DNA of 29,358 bases from an uncultured Bacteroidales bacterium (GTDB taxonomy: Bacteria > Bacteroidota > Bacteroidia > Bacteroidales > Paludibacteraceae). Under the pieces are notes generated by a model. The model saw only the letters and a program-made list of their open reading frames with translations. It ran no database searches and was not told where the DNA came from. Location: contig CALCGR010000104.1 in the NCBI GenBank assembly GCA_937901025.1, positions 1 through 29,358 on the forward strand. The letters run 5' to 3'. Of this stretch, positions 14,467 through 21,487 are shown in pieces (position 1 is the first letter of the stretch; each line of letters opens with the position of its first letter). The position numbers and the translations under genes were made by a program.

Positions 14467-15120
14467 ATGAACGAACTATTTAAGGAGGTAAACGAGCGCC
14501 TACCGCTCGTGAACGCCGTAAAGCTGGGCGACTACAAAGAGGTAGAAGGGCTATCGCTGGAAACGATTACCCGCGCCCCGGAGGATAAGGATACCAAGCT
14601 AAACGGTATGCTTATATATGGATACGAAACCAAGTTTGCAGCGGGTACCAACGAGAACGGCGAACGCTATAGTAAGGACTGCCTGGATAAATTCCTGGAG
14701 CGTTACTATAAGGAAAACAAGCTAAATATGCCGCTCACTATCCAGCACAAAAGCAACCTGGAGCACCTGGCCGGGCGCGTGCTGGTTATTGAGGTAAATA
14801 GCGTAGGCTTTTACTTTGTCTGCTATATCCCCAAGACGTACCGCCACTACGAGGAGGTTAAGAACCTGGTAAAGGAGGGCGTGCTGCAAGGTTTGAGCAA
14901 AGAGGGCTGGAGCACCAAAGGCAAATGCTACTATACCAAAGAGGGCTATTTCGATTATTACCAGGTGGAGGAAATGGAAATGCTGGCCGTATCCCTGGTT
15001 ACTACTCCAGCGAACGGCAACCCGCTCGAAAAAGCTAAAGAGGTAAAAAATACTACCCAATTTATAAAACGCCAAAATACCGCCGCCGAGCTCGACGAGT
15101 TCGCGGCAATGTTTAACTAA
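14467..15120 (+). CDS. HK97-type prohead maturation serine protease
   Basis: The 217-aa protein has the U35/S78-type protease order: N-terminal strands with NGMLIYGYETKF, a candidate catalytic His in PLTIQHKSNLEHLAGRVL (His94 or His100), the nucleophile Ser144 in LQGLSKEGW, and EMEMLAVSLVTTPANGNP, a strand typical of this fold (normally E-x-S-L-V-x-x-P-A-N-P). It sits between portal and major capsid genes, as expected. It would remove the N-terminal scaffolding domain of the capsid protein during maturation. Confidence 0.88.
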   Translation: MNELFKEVNERLPLVNAVKLGDYKEVEGLSLETITRAPEDKDTKLNGMLIYGYETKFAAGTNENGERYSKDCLDKFLERYYKENKLNMPLTIQHKSNLEHLAGRVLVIEVNSVGFYFVCYIPKTYRHYEEVKNLVKEGVLQGLSKEGWSTKGKCYYTKEGYFDYYQVEEMEMLAVSLVTTPANGNPLEKAKEVKNTTQFIKRQNTAAELDEFAAMFN

Positions 15121-15140
15121 CCAACTAAAAAATTTTCGTT

Positions 15141-16391
15141 ATGAAAAAGAAAATGGTTTATCTTAAGGAGTTCGTGAACCTCCAGGCGATTAAGCGCCGC
15201 GTGGCTAACGCTTTCTCCGAAAAAGGCCAGGAGGCCGCAGACGCTATCCGCGCGCTTATTGACGAGCTGGAGAGCGCCGAGGTAGAGGTGGACGAAACCA
15301 CCCTCGCCGAGAAAATCCAGGAGGTGCTGGCCAACGCCGAGCCTAACTCCAAGACCGAGGAGGCTATCGCTAACGCTATCGCAAAGCGTATGCATGCGAT
15401 TACCAACACCGCCGCAGCTAAAGAGCTGCCCGTAGCAGTAAAGAACCAGGTAGCCGCTGCCGTTTTGCGCGCCGCTAATAAGGAGGCCGTAGAGAACGCA
15501 GTAAACGCCGTACTGGTTAAGAACGACGTATCCGGCCTTACCTTTGAGGACGTAGTGGACTATGCCGTGGTAGAGAATTGGGGCAACCTTAACCCTATCT
15601 TCGCAAAGCTCCACAAGACGTTCTTCACCAAGTTTTTCTACAACTCGCAGGACGTTAAGACCGCGAGCCTGCTGGCAAAGCAGTGGGACAAAACTGGCGA
15701 CCTGGAAAAGAAGATCCAGGAAATCGCAGTAACTGGCAAGACGATTAGCACCCGTTACATCTACAAGCGCCAGCGCGCCGCCCAGGAGGATTTGGACGAG
15801 ATCGAAAAGGCAAGCGGCCTGACGAACTTCTTGCGCTTTATTAACGAGGAGCTCGACCGTATGATAGTCAATACTATCGTGCTTGCTATCACTATCGGCG
15901 ACACCGTGAACGAGCTGGCCGACCGCGTTACCACCTTTGAAACCATCGGTTCCAAAACCGAGAGTGACGTATTTACCACCGTAAGTACGGCAGCTGGCGA
16001 TATTGCAACCCTGGAAGAGGGACGCGCAGCCGCAGACGCGGTAAAGAACCCGAACAACAAGGAGAAAATCGCCCTTATCGAGCCCTCGGTTATCCGTGAG
16101 TGGAGTAAGTTTAAGTATTCCGGCACGGGTAGCGTATCGTTCCGCTCTACCGATGAGCTGGCGAAGGAGCTCGGCGTAGCAGCCGTTTATCCGATGGATA
16201 TTTTCACGGGTACCAACGTGCAGGCTATCTTTATGCTCCCGGACGGTTACTGGTACAACGAGAAAAAGGCTATCTCGGTAGCTTACCCCAAGTACGAGGA
16301 AAACGTGATGAACTATCAGAAGGAGCGCAACATCGGCGGCGCTATCCACGACCTCTTCTCTACCGCCGTGCTGAAAAAGGCTGCGGTATAA
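15141..16391 (+). CDS. Major capsid protein (HK97 fold) with N-terminal scaffolding domain
   Basis: A 416-aa protein with a highly charged helical N-terminal part (residues about 10-135, for example FSEKGQEAADAIRALIDELE), fitting a delta/scaffold domain that the neighbouring protease removes. The remaining 280 residues have the features of an HK97-fold subunit, including an E-loop-like VTGKTISTRYIYKRQ, long helix LRFINEELDRMIVNTIVLA, and a C-terminal A-domain with VYPMDIFTGTNVQAIFMLPDG. Codon use is strongly biased to C- and G-ending codons, in line with high expression. A hairpin containing a parS-like palindrome follows the gene. Confidence 0.88.
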   Translation: MKKKMVYLKEFVNLQAIKRRVANAFSEKGQEAADAIRALIDELESAEVEVDETTLAEKIQEVLANAEPNSKTEEAIANAIAKRMHAITNTAAAKELPVAVKNQVAAAVLRAANKEAVENAVNAVLVKNDVSGLTFEDVVDYAVVENWGNLNPIFAKLHKTFFTKFFYNSQDVKTASLLAKQWDKTGDLEKKIQEIAVTGKTISTRYIYKRQRAAQEDLDEIEKASGLTNFLRFINEELDRMIVNTIVLAITIGDTVNELADRVTTFETIGSKTESDVFTTVSTAAGDIATLEEGRAAADAVKNPNNKEKIALIEPSVIREWSKFKYSGTGSVSFRSTDELAKELGVAAVYPMDIFTGTNVQAIFMLPDGYWYNEKKAISVAYPKYEENVMNYQKERNIGGAIHDLFSTAVLKKAAV

Positions 16392-16398
16392 CCAAGAC

Positions 16399-16435
16399 GG
16401 GGCGGCTGGCGTTCCACGTGGAACAATCCCGCCCC
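16399..16435 (+). promoter_or_regulatory. Hairpin after capsid gene with parS-like palindrome
   Basis: Arms GGGGCGG (16399-16405) and CCGCCCC (16429-16435) enclose the 14-bp perfect palindrome GTTCCACGTGGAAC (16411-16424). With flanks the site reads CGTTCCACGTGGAACA, one base off a full parS half-site pair. No strong T run follows. It may serve as a partial terminator, RNA stabiliser or ParB site. Confidence 0.65.
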
Positions 16436-16469
16436 GACTTTGTAACTAACAAGCTAACGATTTTTGCAG

Positions 16470-16862
16470 ATGACTAAAAAATGGTACCAGGATAACGGTT
16501 ACGAAATGGGTAGCCTTATTGACGACGCGGCAATAGCACGCGCCGAGCGCGACGTAACGGACGCGTACGTTACCCCTATCGTGGGTACCGCCCAGGTAGC
16601 TACGGAGGTGCGCGAGCGCGCCGTTGGCAACCTGGCGTTTTTGCTCTTACTCCAGCGTACGATATTCGCCACGCGGGCGGGTGCAAAAATTAAGACCGGG
16701 TACAACTCGCAAGAGGCGGACGCGTGGGCAAAGCTCCAGCAAGAGGCCACCAGTTGCCACCTGGCACTGGAGGCGCTTAAGAGCCAGCCAGGCGTGAACC
16801 CGGACGCAAAAGTTACGGATATTTGCAAAATCTATTTTTCTACTAACTTTATACACTTGTAA
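16470..16862 (+). CDS. Head-tail adaptor (connector) candidate
   Basis: A 130-aa largely helical protein. I take the ATG at 16470; two codons further upstream an alternative TTG start exists. It contains SLIDDAAIARAERDVTDAYV and a helix pattern like gp6/gp15-type adaptors that attach below the portal. It lies directly after the capsid gene and 4 nt before the tail tube candidate, the usual adaptor position. Fold assignment by comparison was not possible here, so the call rests mainly on synteny. Confidence 0.62.
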   Translation: MTKKWYQDNGYEMGSLIDDAAIARAERDVTDAYVTPIVGTAQVATEVRERAVGNLAFLLLLQRTIFATRAGAKIKTGYNSQEADAWAKLQQEATSCHLALEALKSQPGVNPDAKVTDICKIYFSTNFIHL

Positions 16863-16866
16863 AACT

Positions 16867-17454
16867 ATGCCAAATTGTGTATCTACAATTGCTGCCAATA
16901 TCGGGCTTGATTGCAATGCTCCGTTGGAGGGCGGCTACACGGGACGCGGTATTCTTATTCCGCTGGAGGCACACCCCGTTCTGACCAAGAACGCAGACAA
17001 CCCTCGTATTATCGAGGCGATCGCCATCGATAGCGAGGCGCACGTTTGCAGCGTTGACAACGCTGGTGCAGTTCCGTTCGATGGCTCGACCACGACGGGC
17101 AATAACGACGCCGGCTATGCCAAGTTCACGAAGGCGATGGCGGTACGCGTGCTCGCACGTGGTGCAGGAACCTCGCTGAAGGTCGTAGAGCCTCTCGTTA
17201 AGAGCGGTCGCGGCTTTATCGGTATCTTCGAGAAGGTTGACCGTTGCGGCGATGGCTCGTTCGAGGTAATCGGCTCGCTCTCTCCTCTTAAGTGCGTTGA
17301 CCCGAGCACGGCAAACCGCAGCGAAACCGCTAACGGCGGAGCCTGGAACGTTACCCTGCAATGCCAGGAAACGTGGGCAGAACTGACGCTCTTCAAGACC
17401 GATTATGAAACCAGTCTTGCAGCGTTTGAGGCTCTTCTTGCCAAAGCATTCTAA
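16867..17454 (+). CDS. Major tail tube protein candidate
   Basis: A 195-aa beta-rich protein (MPNCVSTIAANIGLDCNAPL, later MAVRVLARGAGTSLKVVEPL, SFEVIGSLSPLKCVD) of the right size for a siphovirus tail tube subunit. It follows the head-tail adaptor and precedes a hairpin terminator with a T run, which fits a highly expressed monocistronic structural protein. I see no other tail tube candidate in the genome. A capsid decoration or minor head protein is the alternative. Confidence 0.6.
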   Translation: MPNCVSTIAANIGLDCNAPLEGGYTGRGILIPLEAHPVLTKNADNPRIIEAIAIDSEAHVCSVDNAGAVPFDGSTTTGNNDAGYAKFTKAMAVRVLARGAGTSLKVVEPLVKSGRGFIGIFEKVDRCGDGSFEVIGSLSPLKCVDPSTANRSETANGGAWNVTLQCQETWAELTLFKTDYETSLAAFEALLAKAF

Positions 17455-17478
17455 CCGATTGCCGAAACAAATAAGGTG

Positions 17479-17520
17479 GCGCGTTGACGTGGTACGCCAC
17501 GAAACGCGCTGCTTTTGTTT
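17479..17520 (+). terminator. Intrinsic terminator after tail tube gene
   Basis: Outer stem GCGCGTT (17479-17485) with AACGCGC (17503-17509), inner stem CGTGG (17488-17492) with CCACG (17497-17501), loop TACG, then TTTTGTTT at 17513-17520. Confidence 0.8.
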
Positions 17521-17608
17521 ATAACGCGCTCAAATTTGTAAAATATATAAATATACGTTGAAACGATTTGACGCGCTTAAATCGCAAATTTACAAAAAAA
17601 AATCAATT

Positions 17609-19291
17609 ATGAAAAGGGAAATTTTAATCAACCCCGATAAGCTACATGTGTGCGTGCAGGTGTGGGCATCGGCAACGCTACTCGCTCCTGGCGTGGCTGG
17701 AGAAGAAACGCAAGACGCAGCAAACGCCGAAAAGTTGCGCGTGCATGCTAAACTCGTGCGCTCTGGCGTTACGGGCGCGTACATATTGAAGGAGGGAGAG
17801 CAGGAGGAAAATCCGTTCTATCTGATCGAGGACGGAGTTATCAAGTTCGCCATGCCTAACCTTCCGTTCGGTTACAACCGACTGACTGTGGCGTTGCAGT
17901 ATGGCACGAACGAGCCGAGCGTGCTGGTCGCCGATATTAACGTACCAGCAGACGCAGGCGACGATGAGTTCTACGTACACGACGAGTACGAATTTGACGC
18001 CGTTAAGACCGTGGGCGGTGCTGGAGGTGGTGCGGACTACAAAACGGACGTGTATATGGACGGCGATGGTCGCGTAATCGTTGAGCGCCTGGAGGACGGC
18101 AGCACCGTAATTTTGGACTCGCACGAGAACCCGATTTTGCGACGTAGCGCTGACGGTACGACCACGTACTACGACGCGTACCAATCCGCTCGCCTGCTGA
18201 TGAGCGAGCACGGCGACGTGTCGATCAACTACAACGAGGCCGGGACGGTTAAGACGATGCAACTCGCCGAGGCTATTTTGTCGCGCACGACAAAACACCT
18301 GCTTACGTACAACGGCACGAACATTAAGGAGGGCGCAACGGTTATGACCCACGCCGCGCTCTATGAAATGATGATGAGCACCCCTGCGTTTGTCGTGCTC
18401 GTGTACAATGACCACGCCTACCACCCTAACCTCGTGACGGCATCGCAAATCGCTTTTACATGTTCGTATTTCTCGACCAACGACGAAATCGTAGTGGAGC
18501 GCGTTAATATAACGAGCGCAAACGTAATCACGACCTCTACTGGTAAGACGAGCGCGGGAGGTTTGGCGCTCAACACATATAAAGGTCTTGCGTTTGGATC
18601 GAATAGTACTGCTAATGCAGAAAACGCATTTGCTCATGGATCGGGTTGCAAGGCAACCAAATTATGCAGTCACGCAGAGGGTAGTTCGACAACTGCCGCT
18701 GCAAATAATGCTCACGCAGAGGGTTCAGGATGCGGAGCACGAGGAATAGCATCTCATGCAGAGGGATCAAGTTGCGAGGCTTACGGCGATGGCTCTCATG
18801 CAGAAGGCCTTTCAACGTTAGCAAACGAGTATCATTCTCACGCTGAAGGCTATAGCACGAAAGCGGCAGGACTATACAGTCATGCACAAGGAATTCATAA
18901 TAACAGTGATGACGCAGACACGCAGGGAGCGTTTAGTCACGGATGCGGAACGGTTACGCAGAAAAAAAACGCATTTACTATCATTGGATCGCAGGTGTAT
19001 ATGTTAGGCGTTGGAGGCTATGACGGCACTAACCATCGGGCGCAGGGTGTTATGTCCGTGCAGCAGGTATTGGCTGCCATGCTTAACCCGGAGGCTATGA
19101 CGCTCGGAATGGACGACGACGACGCACCGATACCGACTTACAAGGATAAGGACGTGCACGAGTGGACGGCAAAAGACCTCGCCGACTACAACCGCGATTT
19201 GCTCGCCGAGTGGGCCGAGGAGGAGGCGAAACGAAAGGCCGAGGAGGAGGCGAAACGAAAGGCCGAGGCCGAGGCAAAGGCAAAGGATTAA
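17609..19291 (+). CDS. Fibre protein with YadA-like beta-roll repeats
   Basis: A 560-aa protein; the ATG at 17609 after an A-rich leader is preferred over a TTG at 17558. The N-terminal part (1-150) is beta-rich and probably the attachment domain. Residues about 330-455 hold at least six repeats of the H-A-E-G or H-G-S-G type (SHAEGSSTTAAAN, SHAEGYSTKAAG), the left-handed beta-roll signature of YadA-like trimeric adhesins. A short neck follows, and the C-terminus is a charged coiled coil (EEAKRKAEEEAKRKAEAE, a near-perfect 6-residue duplication). The repeat region is AT-richer than its flanks. It is probably a trimeric receptor-binding or head fibre, placed between tail tube and lysis genes. 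Confidence 0.75.
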   Translation: MKREILINPDKLHVCVQVWASATLLAPGVAGEETQDAANAEKLRVHAKLVRSGVTGAYILKEGEQEENPFYLIEDGVIKFAMPNLPFGYNRLTVALQYGTNEPSVLVADINVPADAGDDEFYVHDEYEFDAVKTVGGAGGGADYKTDVYMDGDGRVIVERLEDGSTVILDSHENPILRRSADGTTTYYDAYQSARLLMSEHGDVSINYNEAGTVKTMQLAEAILSRTTKHLLTYNGTNIKEGATVMTHAALYEMMMSTPAFVVLVYNDHAYHPNLVTASQIAFTCSYFSTNDEIVVERVNITSANVITTSTGKTSAGGLALNTYKGLAFGSNSTANAENAFAHGSGCKATKLCSHAEGSSTTAAANNAHAEGSGCGARGIASHAEGSSCEAYGDGSHAEGLSTLANEYHSHAEGYSTKAAGLYSHAQGIHNNSDDADTQGAFSHGCGTVTQKKNAFTIIGSQVYMLGVGGYDGTNHRAQGVMSVQQVLAAMLNPEAMTLGMDDDDAPIPTYKDKDVHEWTAKDLADYNRDLLAEWAEEEAKRKAEEEAKRKAEAEAKAKD

Positions 19292-19299
19292 CGAACCAA

Positions 19300-19333
19300 G
19301 TTCAGATGGGGACAAATCGTCCCCCACCTGAAC
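19300..19333 (+). terminator. Hairpin after fibre gene
   Basis: GTTCAG-A-TGGGGAC (19300-19313) pairs with 19319-19333 around an AAATC loop, with one mismatch and one bulge. No T run follows, so termination is uncertain; it may protect the mRNA end. Confidence 0.6.
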
Positions 19334-19349
19334 GCAAAACGAAACGGCT

Positions 19350-19619
19350 ATGAAACGACAAATGCACCCGCTTATGTGGCTCGTGGTAGGGCTCGCGGTG
19401 GCGAGCGTGGTAATCTTCGCGGTTGCTATGATGTTACCGCCCGAGGGAGAGGTACACGCCAGCGTCCTTAAGGGGCTCGCGATCTTGACGGTTGATATGT
19501 CGCTCGTGATATTTGCCTACGCCGTGTATAGTGGTAAGACCGCCACGTTTGAACACGGCAAGACGAAGGCAACGGTCGGAGGCGACGCGCCTGATGATGG
19601 CGAGCCGAATAACGAATAA
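19350..19619 (+). CDS. Holin-like membrane protein
   Basis: The 89-aa protein has two hydrophobic segments (about 8-28, MWLVVGLAVASVVIFAVAMM; about 40-61, LKGLAILTVDMSLVIFAYAV) joined by a short loop, and a hydrophilic acidic C-terminus (GGDAPDDGEPNNE). Two membrane segments, small size and position directly before an amidase gene fit a class II holin that lets the endolysin cross the inner membrane. Assignment is by topology and context, not by sequence family. Confidence 0.75.
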   Translation: MKRQMHPLMWLVVGLAVASVVIFAVAMMLPPEGEVHASVLKGLAILTVDMSLVIFAYAVYSGKTATFEHGKTKATVGGDAPDDGEPNNE

Positions 19620-19624
19620 AACAA

Positions 19625-19669
19625 AAGTATCGGGGCAGATTGTTCCACGTGGAACACTCCCCGATACTT
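19625..19669 (+). promoter_or_regulatory. Perfect hairpin with full 16-bp parS-like palindrome
   Basis: Perfect 11-bp arms AAGTATCGGGG (19625-19635) and CCCCGATACTT (19659-19669) enclose TGTTCCACGTGGAACA (19641-19656), a 16-bp perfect palindrome in which both halves match the chromosomal parS half-site TGTTNCAC. It separates holin from amidase. It may be a ParB site, an RNA hairpin that limits amidase expression, or both. Confidence 0.72.
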
Positions 19670-19678
19670 ACGAAAACT

Positions 19679-20086
19679 ATGAGAACAATAGACACAATAG
19701 TAATTCACTGCACGGCGACCCGAGAGGGTGGCGACTTTGGCGTTTTTGACGTTCGCCGATGGCACAAAGCGCAGGGCTGGAAGGACGTCGGGTATCATTA
19801 TATCGTGCGCCTTGACGGACGCATCGAGAATGGGCGAGAGGACGCAGTAGTCGGTGCGCACGCCGCAGGGCACAACGCGCATTCGATAGGCGTGTGCTAC
19901 GTTGGCGGACTTGACGCAACGGGAAAGGCGAAGGACACACGCACACCCAAGCAGCGCGAGGCGCTGGAGAAATTGGTGCGACTGCTCAAACACAAGTATA
20001 ACGCACGGGTCGTATCGCACCACGATTTAGACAAACGCAAGGCGTGCCCTTGCTTTGACGCAAAGACCGAATACGCAAACCTATGA
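19679..20086 (+). CDS. N-acetylmuramoyl-L-alanine amidase (endolysin, Amidase_2/T7 lysozyme type)
   Basis: The 135-aa single-domain enzyme has the zinc ligands and catalytic residues of the T7 lysozyme family: His10 in IVIHCTATR, GYHYIVRLDG (about 38-47, catalytic Tyr), AHSIGVCYVGG, SHHD (His114 or His115) and KACPCFD (Lys121 and Cys123). It would cleave the bond between MurNAc and the first alanine of peptidoglycan. I take the ATG at 19679; the in-frame ATG at 19640 lies within the parS-like palindrome. It overlaps the spanin gene by ATGA. No signal peptide, so it needs the holin. Confidence 0.92.
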   Translation: MRTIDTIVIHCTATREGGDFGVFDVRRWHKAQGWKDVGYHYIVRLDGRIENGREDAVVGAHAAGHNAHSIGVCYVGGLDATGKAKDTRTPKQREALEKLVRLLKHKYNARVVSHHDLDKRKACPCFDAKTEYANL

Positions 20087-20463
20087 AGAAACTCGTTCTA
20101 ACGCTATTTATTTGCCTTCTCGCGGCGTGCAATACGCAGAAGTTGGTAACGGTTACAGAGTACCGAGATAGAGTGCAGACGGACACGCTGCTGAAATTTG
20201 ACAGTATCTATGTGTCGCACAATGTATTTATAAGGGGCGACACGGTGCGTATTACTGACACAATTTGTAAGTATGATGTTGTTCACGACACGCGCGACGT
20301 GTTCGTACACGATAGCGTCCCGTACCCAGTTGAGGTAATCAAGGAGGTGCGCAAGCGTAACGGGTACGACCGCTTTACGAGCTGGGGGTTTTGGCTACTG
20401 GTTATGCTTATACTGATACGCGCGGCCTGGTGGGTTTTTAAAACCTTTTACCTACGTAGATAG
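20083..20463 (+). CDS. Unimolecular spanin (u-spanin) candidate
   Basis: The 126-aa product has a lipoprotein signal at the N-terminus (MKKLVLTLFICLLAAC, lipobox L-A-A-C with Cys16) and a hydrophobic segment near the C-terminus (about 101-119, WGFWLLVMLILIRAAWWVF), joined by a periplasmic stretch rich in beta-type residues. One end would be anchored in the outer membrane and the other in the inner membrane, as in u-spanins such as T1 gp11. It completes a holin-endolysin-spanin cassette for Gram-negative lysis. The lone Arg in the membrane segment is unusual. Confidence 0.78.
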   Translation: MKKLVLTLFICLLAACNTQKLVTVTEYRDRVQTDTLLKFDSIYVSHNVFIRGDTVRITDTICKYDVVHDTRDVFVHDSVPYPVEVIKEVRKRNGYDRFTSWGFWLLVMLILIRAAWWVFKTFYLRR

Positions 20464-20466
20464 ATA

Positions 20467-20580
20467 GCGCCGCGGCGTGTTTGTGGCGTTTTATTGCGTT
20501 TGCGGCGCTTTTGTGGCCTGGGTGGTATAAGTTACCGCCTGGGCTTTTTCGTGCGCTTAAATCGAAAATCCCGCGTAAAA
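20467..20580 (+). repeat. Dispersed intergenic element, copy D, with hairpin
   Basis: A hairpin GCGCCGC (20467-20473) / GCGGCGC (20502-20508) with TTTT after it overlaps the left part of the element (GCGTTTGCGGCGCTTTT, 20496-20512). The core GGTGGTATAAGTTACCGCC lies at 20521-20539 and can also form a stem followed by a T run (20545-20549). GTGCGCTTAAATCGAAAATC and CCCGCG then lead into the promoter. It may end lysis transcription and control the next operon. Confidence 0.72.
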
Positions 20581-20612
20581 TTTGGATATGTCCGAAAAAA
20601 TCCGTAACTTTG
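20581..20612 (+). promoter_or_regulatory. Bacteroides-type promoter for tail genes
   Basis: TTTG at 20581-20584, 20-nt spacer, TAACTTTG at 20605-20612. The 32-nt core is the same as at 13253-13284. The first gene starts at 20640. Confidence 0.85.
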
Positions 20613-20639
20613 CACCCGCAAAGTTAAATTTTTACAAAT

Positions 20640-21005
20640 ATGGACTATAAAGAGATGCAAAAAGTGCTCCGCGGCATAGCGGAAACCCCGGCGGAAATGC
20701 TGACTGCAGAGGATAAGGCGTACGTACGCAAAGCAGCCGCCGAGCTTGGTGTGCAATTTAGCGCCGGAAAATCGCGCTGCAAGGCGTGCTATATTGACGC
20801 GGCTATCTTATGCTTTAGCGCGGCCAAGACAAAAGAGGCCCAGGAGATCGCCGCGAGCGATGAGCGCCGCTTTATCCTGGTGCCCGGCACGGACGTATTT
20901 TTCGGCAATATCCGAGTAAACGAGGCAACCCTAACCGATGATCTTGCCGAGCGTATCCTGGCGCGTGGCTTTAGTAAGGACTATTTCGTAAAAAAATGCG
21001 AGTAA
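20640..21005 (+). CDS. Hypothetical structural protein, 121 aa (tail connector region)
   Basis: First gene after the third late promoter. The N-terminal half is helical with three Cys (SRCKACYIDAAILC); the C-terminal part FILVPGTDVFFGNIRVNEAT followed by LTDDLAERILARG looks like a small beta domain and a helix. I have seen the L-T-D-x-x-A-E pattern in small head-tail proteins of Bacteroidota phages but cannot name a family. It overlaps the next gene by 10 nt. Confidence 0.6.
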   Translation: MDYKEMQKVLRGIAETPAEMLTAEDKAYVRKAAAELGVQFSAGKSRCKACYIDAAILCFSAAKTKEAQEIAASDERRFILVPGTDVFFGNIRVNEATLTDDLAERILARGFSKDYFVKKCE

Positions 21006-21487
21006 CAAAAAGAACGAAATACGCGACCTTCCAATCCGTTGAGAAGTACATTCGGGCGGAAGGTGTAACGGAACTGAAGAAAGCAGCCGAGCACGCGCTT
21101 GGAAGTATGTACGACCTGACATTCGCAACGTTCTGCGATTGTTTGTCTGGCGATTTTTCCCACCTCGGGAAGATGGACGATCCGACCGTGCTGCAAGTGT
21201 ACTGGTGCAAGCGGTTCGAGGACTTTGCGACGGAGTTCAGAGAGGCGCTGAAGAAACTGGCAGTACCGCAGACGGCGGACGAACGCCAGGCGAGCGAGGG
21301 ACTGCTGCAAGTAACCTTCGCCGAGGCGACCCTTTGCTTTCTGCAGCAATGGTTCGGGCTGCATAGTTACCGAGAGGCGGAGCAGATAACGCTTGGCGAG
21401 ATATTGATTGCAAAGCGAGCAGCGTACAACGATGCGCTTTACCGCCGAAAACTGGCAAATATACAACTTAAACGAGTGAATAGATGA
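20996..21487 (+). CDS. Putative tail assembly or connector protein, 163 aa
   Basis: A mainly helical protein (VTELKKAAEHALGSMYDLTF, RFEDFATEFREALKKLAV). Its position three genes before the tape measure and the all-helical makeup suggest a tail assembly chaperone or a connector. I found no obvious -1 slippery heptamer near its end, so the classical frameshifted gpG-gpGT pair is not evident. It overlaps the next gene by 4 nt (ATGA at 21484). Confidence 0.55.
   Translation: MRVTKRTKYATFQSVEKYIRAEGVTELKKAAEHALGSMYDLTFATFCDCLSGDFSHLGKMDDPTVLQVYWCKRFEDFATEFREALKKLAVPQTADERQASEGLLQVTFAEATLCFLQQWFGLHSYREAEQITLGEILIAKRAAYNDALYRRKLANIQLKRVNR

Noticed and set aside
15117..16349. 410-codon open frame on the minus strand across the capsid gene
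   Set aside because: It mirrors the third-position bias of the highly expressed capsid gene, has a Val/Leu/Gly-rich product with no recognisable domain, and no start signals. The + strand gene is well supported.
19640..19678. Upstream start for the amidase at 19640
   Set aside because: The added residues come from the parS-like palindrome, and amidases of this family begin just before the first zinc-binding His.
21430..21487. Programmed -1 frameshift at the end of the gene at 20996
   Set aside because: The only candidate, CTTAAAC, is not an X-XXY-YYZ heptamer, and no extended frame of fitting length follows.
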